Below, one piece after another: positions 58,157-64,000 of a stretch of 64,000 bases of DNA (its first letter is position 1; each line of letters begins with the position of its first letter). A program made the position numbers and the translations under genes. Under the pieces are notes generated by a model. It was not told the origin of the DNA. It made no database searches and saw only the letters and a program-made list of their open reading frames with translations. Source of the stretch: Gordonia alkaliphila (lineage in GTDB: Bacteria; Actinomycetota; Actinomycetes; Mycobacteriales; Mycobacteriaceae); NCBI RefSeq assembly GCF_023017165.1, contig NZ_JALKBW010000001.1, positions 1,612,001-1,676,000 of the forward strand, read 5' to 3'.

Positions 58157-58163
58157 CCGGGGC

Positions 58164-58961
58164 GTGAGCGCTCTGACCGATCTGCTGAGTCCCGACGCCG
58201 TCGCCCTGGACCTCGAGGCCGCGGACTGGCAGCAGGCCGTCGCCGCCGCCGGCGCACTGCTGGAGGCGACCGGCGTCGCCACCGCGGAGTACACCGCGGA
58301 GATGATCGCATCGGTGGAGGAGAAGGGCCCGTACATCGTGATCGCGCCCGGCTTCGCGTTCGCGCACGCCCGGCCGTCGCCCGCGGTGCTGCGGACCGGC
58401 TTGTCGTGGGTGCGGCTGGCGAGCCCCGTCGAGTTCGGGCATCCGCGCAACGACCCGGTGGACCTGGTGGTGGCGTTGGCCGCCACCGACGCGAAGGCGC
58501 ACACCTCGGCGATGGCGGAGCTGGCCAAGGTGATCGGCGATCCCGCTCGCCGCGCGGCGCTCGCGGCGGCCGCCGATCCCGCAGAGATTCTGGCGATCCT
58601 CGAGGGCGAACAACCGGCCGCGGCCGCACCGAGCGAACCTCCCGCCACCGAACCCGCCGAGACGGGTCGACGCACCACCAATAAGATCCTCACCGTCTGC
58701 GGTAACGGCCTGGGGACCAGCCTGTTCCTGAAGAACACCCTGGAGAAGGTGCTCAGCGACTGGGGCTGGGCGTCGTACATCACGGTGGAAGCCACCGACA
58801 CCATCTCGGCGAAGGGTAAAGCCAAGGAAGCCGACCTGATCCTCACCTCCGGTGAGATCGCGAAGGCGCTCGGCGACCTCGGGGTCCCGATGACCGTCAT
58901 CGAGAACTTCACCAGCACGGCCGAGCTCGACGCCGCGCTCCGTGCCAACTACGACGTCTGA
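58164..58961 (+). CDS. PTS ascorbate-type fused IIA-IIB component
   Basis: The product has 265 residues. The N-terminal IIA domain (1-150) has the phospho-His in APGFAFAHARPS. An Ala/Pro/Glu linker (about 152-172) leads to the IIB domain with the phospho-Cys in LTVCGNGLGTSLF. This corresponds to UlaC fused to UlaB of the L-ascorbate/galactitol family. The gene is followed by the IIC gene after 11 nt. No ascorbate catabolic genes (UlaD/E/F/G) are nearby, so the sugar is not established. Confidence 0.9.
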   Translation: MSALTDLLSPDAVALDLEAADWQQAVAAAGALLEATGVATAEYTAEMIASVEEKGPYIVIAPGFAFAHARPSPAVLRTGLSWVRLASPVEFGHPRNDPVDLVVALAATDAKAHTSAMAELAKVIGDPARRAALAAAADPAEILAILEGEQPAAAAPSEPPATEPAETGRRTTNKILTVCGNGLGTSLFLKNTLEKVLSDWGWASYITVEATDTISAKGKAKEADLILTSGEIAKALGDLGVPMTVIENFTSTAELDAALRANYDV

Positions 58962-58972
58962 GGGGCAGCGCC

Positions 58973-60541
58973 ATGAACTGGCTCGTCGTCACCGCCGAAT
59001 TCATCGTCAACGAGATCCTGGCGGTGCCCGCCTACCTGATCGGCATCATCACCGCCGTCGGCCTGGTCGCGCTGCGCAAATCCATCGGGCAGGTGATCGG
59101 CGGCGCGCTCAAAGCCACCCTCGGCTTCCTGCTGATCGGCGCCGGCGCCACGCTGGTGGTGGCCTCGCTCGACCCGCTCGGCGTGATGCTCAGCGGGTCC
59201 ACCACCTCGCACGGTGTGGTCCCCACCAACGAGGCGATCGTCGGCATCGCGCAGGACACCTACGGCGCGCAGGTGGCCTGGCTGATGATCCTGGGCTTCG
59301 TCGTCAGTCTGGTGCTGGCTCGTTTCACCCCGCTGCGGTACGTCTTCCTGACCGGCCATCACACCTTGTTCATGGCCACGCTGCTCACCATCGTGCTGGC
59401 CACCAGCGGACTGAACGCGGTGACCGTGGTGATCGTCGGCGGCGTCCTGCTGGGCGTGGTGATGGTGGCGCTGCCCGCGATCTCCCAGCCGTGGACCAAA
59501 CGCATCACCGGTGACAACACGATCGCGATCGGCCACTTCGGCACTCTCGGCTACGTGGTGGCCGGCATCGTCGGACGCTGGACCGGCGGCAAGCGCAGTC
59601 GGTCGACCGAGGATCTGAAGCTGCCCGAGTCGCTGCGGTTCCTGCGCGACTCGATGGTGGCCACCGCGCTGTCGATGGTCCTGATGTACTTCGTCATCTC
59701 GCTGATCTACGTGGGGCGCGTCGGCAGCACCGAGGCCTACCTGGCGTACGCGAACGCCGACGGCGAGGGCGGCGCCACCGGGATGGGCAACTTCCTGATG
59801 AGCGGCGTGACGCAGGGCCTGAGTTTCGGTGTGGCCGTCGCCGTCATCCTGTTCGGCGTCCGCACCATCCTCGGTGAACTGGTGCCCGCGTTCCAGGGCA
59901 TCGCCGAGCGCGTGGTGCCGGGTGCGGTCCCCGCGTTGGACGCGCCGATCGTCTTCCCGTACGCCCAGAACGCGGTGCTGATCGGCTTCCTCTCCAGCTT
60001 CACCGCGGGTCTCGTGGGCCTCGCGATCCTCGCGTCCTGGCTGGGGCCGACGTTCGGCTGGGCGCTGGTGCTGCCGGGTCTGGTGCCGCACTTCTTCACC
60101 GGTGGTGCGGCCGGTGTGTACGGTAACGCCACCGGTGGCCGCTTCGGTGCCATCACCGGTGCCTTCGCGAACGGTCTGCTGATCACCTTCCTGCCGGCCC
60201 TGCTGGTGGGGGTGCTCGGTGGCTTCGGCGAGGAGAACACCACCTTCGGCGACGCGGACTTCGGCTGGTACGGACTCCTGCTCGGCAACGCCGCCAAGAT
60301 CGGCGGGGTGCCCGGCGTGCTCGTGATGATCGCGATCGGTGCGGTGATCCTGGTCCTCGCTGTGGTGGTGCAGAAGAAGCTGGTGGAGACCGACTGGGAT
60401 CCGTCGCCCGGACGGCCGATGCCGGGTGCGGGCGATCCGCCGGGACCGGGGAATCCGAACATGGTGGCCGCCGGTCGGCGCTACCCGAAGATCCCGCCGC
60501 CGGTCGGCGCGCCGAAGCCGCCGCCTCCGCCGCAGGCCTGA
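58973..60541 (+). CDS. PTS ascorbate-type IIC permease (UlaA-like)
   Basis: The product has 522 residues with about 11-12 membrane segments. Family-typical pieces are ALRKSIGQVIGGALKATLGFLLIGAG (shown by region 27-52), TNEAIVGIAQDTYGAQV, PALDAPIVFPYAQNAVLIGF and FFTGGAAGVYGNATGGRFGA. The last 55 residues are a Pro/Gly-rich cytoplasmic tail not usual in UlaA. With the fused IIA-IIB it makes a complete system except for EI and HPr, which are not in the window. Confidence 0.9.
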   Translation: MNWLVVTAEFIVNEILAVPAYLIGIITAVGLVALRKSIGQVIGGALKATLGFLLIGAGATLVVASLDPLGVMLSGSTTSHGVVPTNEAIVGIAQDTYGAQVAWLMILGFVVSLVLARFTPLRYVFLTGHHTLFMATLLTIVLATSGLNAVTVVIVGGVLLGVVMVALPAISQPWTKRITGDNTIAIGHFGTLGYVVAGIVGRWTGGKRSRSTEDLKLPESLRFLRDSMVATALSMVLMYFVISLIYVGRVGSTEAYLAYANADGEGGATGMGNFLMSGVTQGLSFGVAVAVILFGVRTILGELVPAFQGIAERVVPGAVPALDAPIVFPYAQNAVLIGFLSSFTAGLVGLAILASWLGPTFGWALVLPGLVPHFFTGGAAGVYGNATGGRFGAITGAFANGLLITFLPALLVGVLGGFGEENTTFGDADFGWYGLLLGNAAKIGGVPGVLVMIAIGAVILVLAVVVQKKLVETDWDPSPGRPMPGAGDPPGPGNPNMVAAGRRYPKIPPPVGAPKPPPPPQA

Positions 60542-60548
60542 GCGGGCC

Positions 60549-61862
60549 TCAGCGGACGGGCTGGGTGCAGCTCGACGGCGCCGCGACCAGGGAACAGACG
60601 GTGGCCGGGCGGCTCGGACGGTAGTGCGGGCCGACGCCGCCGTCGGCGATGATCCGGCGGTACGCGGCGACCGCCGGGGTCGGGACACGATGCAGAGTCG
60701 GGTCGGTGAGGACGTCGACCCGGTAGAGGCCGAATCGCGGTGTGTAGCTGCCCCATTCGTAGTTGTCGGTGAGGCTCCAGTAGTTCAGCCCCATCACGTC
60801 GATCCCGTCGGCGCGGGCGCGTTGCGTCCAGTAGACGAGGTCGCGGAGGTGGTCGGCGCGGCGATAGCCGTCGGGCCGCGGGGCGCCGTTCTGCGTCGGC
60901 ATGCCGGTCTCGATCACGTAGAGGGGTTTGCCGGGGAAGCGGCGCGCGTAGTCGCGGAAGGCGTAGTACAGGCCGTCGGCGGACACCGGGGCCTCCCACG
61001 AACGGTCGGCGAGGATCTGCGCGGCGCCCAGCTGCGTCGGCGACACCGAGTAGTAATAGTCGAAGCCGATGAAGTCGAGCTTGTCGCGCACGCGGTCCAG
61101 GAAGGTCTGGTCCAGCGCCGGCTGCACCGTGGGGATGTAGGCGGCGTTGGAGGAGACCAGCGCGCCGGGATCGCGCCGGTGGATGTGGTCGTAGATGGCG
61201 CGGTGCACGCCGACCAGACGATCGAGCATCACGGGCGCCAGGTGCGGCGGCAGCCCACCGTGCTGGACCTCCTTCATCAGATACGCGGTGGCTTCGTTGA
61301 CGGTGATCCACAGCGGACGGTGGTGCGCGTAGCGGTCGACGACGCGGCGCTGATGCCGCAGCCAGGCCGCCGGGGTCCGGGCGTCGGCCCACCCGCCGCG
61401 GTCGGCGATCCAACCGGGATAGACCCAATGGTCCAGGGTCAGCATGGGGCGCATCCCGGCCTCGACGATCGCGGCCACCAGGTCGTCGTAGTAGGCCCAT
61501 TCGCGCGCCTCGTCGTACCCCGGGCGAGGTTCCAGCCGCGCCCATTCGATACCCACGCGGTAGACCGTCACGCCCATGCCCGCGGCGAGCCGGACGTCCT
61601 CGCGGTAGCGGTGCCGGAAGTCGACCGACGATCCGACGCCGTCGGGGAACGACGCCCCCGGCTTCGCCGCCGCCCGGGCATAGCGCCGCCAGTTGCTGTC
61701 CGGCGAGGAGCCCTCGGTCTGGAATCCGGAACTGGCGACGCCCCACAGGAAATCGTCGGGCAGCGGTCCGACGGCGTGCGCGCGGCCCGGCGTCACCGTC
61801 GCGAGGACGGCGACGAGACAGATCGTCAGGGCGATGAGCGTGGTCCGGAAGAGTGTCCGCAT
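60549..61862 (-). CDS. Secreted GH1-like beta-glycosidase
   Basis: The product has 437 residues. A signal peptide (ALTICLVAVLATVTPGRAHA) predicts export. The GH1 start motif FLWGVASSGFQTEG, the acid/base Glu in ITVNEATAYL (usually TxNEP) and the nucleophile Glu in YVIETGMPT (usually I/VTENG) are present, with GLNYWSLTDNYEWGSYTPRFGLY near the end as regional identity. Both catalytic motifs are non-standard but keep their glutamates. Substrate is unknown. It is convergent with the PTS permease, 7 nt away. Confidence 0.87.
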   Translation of the reverse strand: MRTLFRTTLIALTICLVAVLATVTPGRAHAVGPLPDDFLWGVASSGFQTEGSSPDSNWRRYARAAAKPGASFPDGVGSSVDFRHRYREDVRLAAGMGVTVYRVGIEWARLEPRPGYDEAREWAYYDDLVAAIVEAGMRPMLTLDHWVYPGWIADRGGWADARTPAAWLRHQRRVVDRYAHHRPLWITVNEATAYLMKEVQHGGLPPHLAPVMLDRLVGVHRAIYDHIHRRDPGALVSSNAAYIPTVQPALDQTFLDRVRDKLDFIGFDYYYSVSPTQLGAAQILADRSWEAPVSADGLYYAFRDYARRFPGKPLYVIETGMPTQNGAPRPDGYRRADHLRDLVYWTQRARADGIDVMGLNYWSLTDNYEWGSYTPRFGLYRVDVLTDPTLHRVPTPAVAAYRRIIADGGVGPHYRPSRPATVCSLVAAPSSCTQPVR

Positions 61863-61911
61863 GAGTGCGAGTGTGGCCGCCGCTCAGCGTCGGCGCGGTG
61901 AGTTCGAGCGA

Positions 61912-63340
61912 TCAGGCCCAGAACTCGAGCAGCGGCCAGGCCACGCCGAACGCGGTGGCCAGGCTCACCAGGGTGATCGGAACGCCGAAGCGCACGAACG
62001 TCGCGACGGTGTACTTGCCCGGCTCCATCACCATCAGGTTCGACTGGTGACTGAACGGGTTGAGGAAGGTGAACGAGATACAGGTGCCGATGCGGATGAG
62101 CACGACCATCGGGTTCAGGCCCATGGAGTTCGCGACGGTGATGGCTACGGGCGTCAGAATGCTCGCCGCCGCGGCGTTGGTCACGAGGTTGGTCAGCAGC
62201 GTGGTGCCGAGCGCGATCACCGTCACCATCAACGGGATGCTGCCCGCCGACAGGTAGATGATGGCGTCGGACAGATAGCCGCCGAGGCCGCTCTCGATCA
62301 CCATCACGCCGAGACCGATGGAACCGGCGATGATGGCGAGGATGTTCCAGTCCAGGGCGCGCACCGCCGACCGCGGTGTCAGCACTCCGGTCACCACCAT
62401 CGCCACCGCACCGATCGACGACGCCAACTCCACCGGGGCCAGACCGAACGAGGCGGCCACGATCACGCCGAGCAGCACGCCCAGGGCGATCCAGGTCTTG
62501 CCCGGCTGCGGCGCCTTGCCTGTCCGAAGTGGGGGCTCTCCCACAGCATCCGCACGCCGGTTTCGCTGGTCCGGTACACCAGCACGTCGCCCTCTTCGAG
62601 AACGCTGTCGGTCACCACCGACTTGCCCCACCGGCGGACGTCGATCAACTCGTATTCGCCGGTGCGCGCGATCCCGACATCGGCGGCGGTGCGGCCGACG
62701 CTCACCGAGCGGCTGGACAGCGGGATCTCGGCGCGCCAGCGCAGGTCTTTCGTCGGGGGTTTCGGCTTGCCCTTCAACAGGTACCGCGAGCTCACGATCA
62801 CGGCGATGCCGCCACCGGCACGAACGAGAACATGGTGATGTTCACGCCGTACGGGGCGGCCATGCCCGCGATGATCAGGTTGGAGCTGGTGCCGATCAGG
62901 GTCATCGAACCGGCCAGGGTGGTGGCATGGGCCACCGGCAGCAGGACCGACCGGGCCGGCACCCCCGACCGCTGCTGCAACTCCTTGGTGGCCGGAATCA
63001 GCATGGCCACGATCGGCGTGGTGTTGATGAGCGAGCTGATGATGCCGATCGGCGGGACGATCCGCCGCAGTGTCTGACCCGGCGTCGTGACGGTCGCCAG
63101 AAGTCGGAAGGTGACGCGGGAGACCACGCCGGTCGCCAGCACGCCCTTCGCGATCACCAGCATGGCGGCGATGGTGATCACACCGCCGTTGCTCAACCCG
63201 GCGAAAAGCTGTGCGGGGGTGGCGATTCCGACGACGCCCGCGACCAGGAGGGCGATGATCAACGCCAAGACCGCGGGCATCCGGCCACTGGTCATCGCGA
63301 TCAGGGTGGCGATGACGATCACCGCGGTCAGGATGGCCAT
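61912..63340 (-). pseudogene. SLC13/DASS-type permease with RCK/TrkA-C region, two frameshifts
   Basis: Three pieces in different frames make one protein. They are 62798-63340 (AILTAVIVIATLIAM...GTSSNLIIAGMAAPYGVN), 62530-62801 (IVSSRYLLKGKPKPP, then a TrkA-C-like domain to RMLWESPHFGQ) and 61912-62530 (KTWIALGVLLGVIVAASFG...FLNPFSHQSNLMV). The breaks are near 62805 and 62525. The SSNLI and SHQSNLM motifs are the duplicated substrate and sodium sites of the SLC13 fold. Either a recent pseudogene or sequence error; no insertion or large deletion is seen. Confidence 0.8.
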
Positions 63341-63390
63341 TCGGACATTCTGACCGAGAAGTGGCCGACCCCGGTACGGATCGGCGCGAA

Positions 63391-64000
63391 CTACAGCATC
63401 ACGCCGGGGTTGAGCAGTCCGTGCGGATCCAGCGCCTGTTTGATGGTCGCGGTCAGCTCCATCACGTCGGCGCCGACCTGGGCGGGCAGCCAGCCCTTCT
63501 TCAACCGGCCGACGCCGTGCTCGCCGGTGATGGTGCCGCCCATCTCGACGGCCAACCCCATGATCTGGTCGAAGGCGAGCTGTGCGCGGCCGGCCTCGTC
63601 GGCGTCGGTGGGATCGAAGACGATCAGCGGATGGGTGTTGCCGTCCCCGGCGTGGGCGATCACCGCGATCGTGACGCGGTTGTCGGCGGCGATGGCGGCG
63701 ACGCCGTCGACCAGATCGGGCAGTGCCGAAGGGGAACGCCGACGTCCTCCAGCAGCAGTGACCCGCGTCGTTCCACCGCGGGGATGGCGACCCGGCGGGC
63801 GACGGTGAAGGCCTCGCCCTCCTCCGGGTCGTCGGTGGTGAACACCTCGTCCGCCTGATGGGCGCGGAAGGCCTCCTCGATCAGCGCCACCTCGGCGATG
63901 CCGGCCGGGCCCGGGGCATCGGATTGGGCGATCAACATCGCGCCGGCGGACCGGTCCAGGCCCATGTTGAGCATGTCCTCGACCGCGTTGATGGAGGTGT
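63391..64000 (-). pseudogene. FAD-linked oxidase (GlcD/D-lactate dehydrogenase type), 3' part, one frameshift
   Basis: The gene runs past the right edge. The C-terminal piece has VIAHAGDGNTHPLIVFDP and GGTITGEHGVGRLKKGWL, the FAD-oxidase C domain. Upstream, MLNMGLDRSAGAMLIAQSDAPG to SLLLEDVGVPL is in another frame; the break is near 63730. It probably oxidises glycolate or D-lactate. The frameshift is one more in this 1.2-kb stretch. Confidence 0.8.

Overview
The window is high-GC actinobacterial DNA, most likely from the mycolic-acid-containing order Mycobacteriales, in or near Gordonia. The evidence is family content and gene order rather than a database match. Positions 1-22414 follow the order of the M. 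tuberculosis whiB4-to-Rv3654c neighbourhood: WhiB4, two ArsA-type ATPases, DUF4177, RidA, a metallo-beta-lactamase-fold hydrolase, CRP, endonuclease III, a thioredoxin-like protein, a CoA-type NUDIX hydrolase, MarP, EphE, a holin-family membrane protein, acetyl-CoA synthetase, a degenerate Fic protein, a HAD-IB phosphatase, and the Tad pilus genes ssd-tadA-tadB-tadC-pilin-tadE. Two structured RNAs lie where M. tuberculosis carries them: an Ms1/MTS2823-like RNA (about 13808-14066, minus strand) and a 6C RNA (about 15031-15136, plus strand). The Ms1-like promoter has a near-perfect CRP operator between its -35 and -10. A second CRP operator lies upstream of acs, and crp itself is in the window.

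Positions 22415-38817 are accessory. They hold the remnant of an MFS transporter gene, an MspA-type porin, a secreted permuted papain-fold cysteine hydrolase with a following secreted or lipid-anchored protein, and about 12.5 kb of insertion sequences. There are eight elements of six kinds, nested up to three deep, and their ends and target duplications can be read almost to the base. Three are related to one another as diverged IS1634-family types. One of these types (IS1549-like) made target duplications of 137 and 172 bp, while the other two made 5 bp. Removing the elements exposes a decayed second copy of the Tad pilin gene next to the intact MFS gene. The intact pilin on the left lies near a decayed MFS fragment. 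This pattern suggests an old tandem duplication with reciprocal decay.

Positions 38861-49685 match a different M. tuberculosis neighbourhood (Rv0410c-Rv0417): PknG with GlnH and GlnX (glutamate sensing and central nitrogen/carbon balance), MutT3, then divergent thiE and thiO-thiS-thiG with a TPP riboswitch. The IS cluster therefore sits at a junction between two blocks that are far apart in M. tuberculosis.

Positions 49795-64000 hold a DMT-type membrane protein, an orphan ATP-grasp enzyme, an alpha/beta hydrolase, a two-gene ABC transporter, a crotonase-FadD-TetR operon, an ascorbate-type PTS (fused IIA-IIB plus IIC), a secreted GH1-like enzyme, a frameshifted SLC13 permease, and the 3' part of a frameshifted FAD-linked oxidase cut by the window edge.

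At eight genes a TANNNT -10 hexamer ends 6-8 nt before the ATG or GTG, the geometry of leaderless transcripts. Several single-base indels fall in G/C runs (IS copies, SLC13 gene, FAD oxidase). They may be real decay or residual sequencing error.
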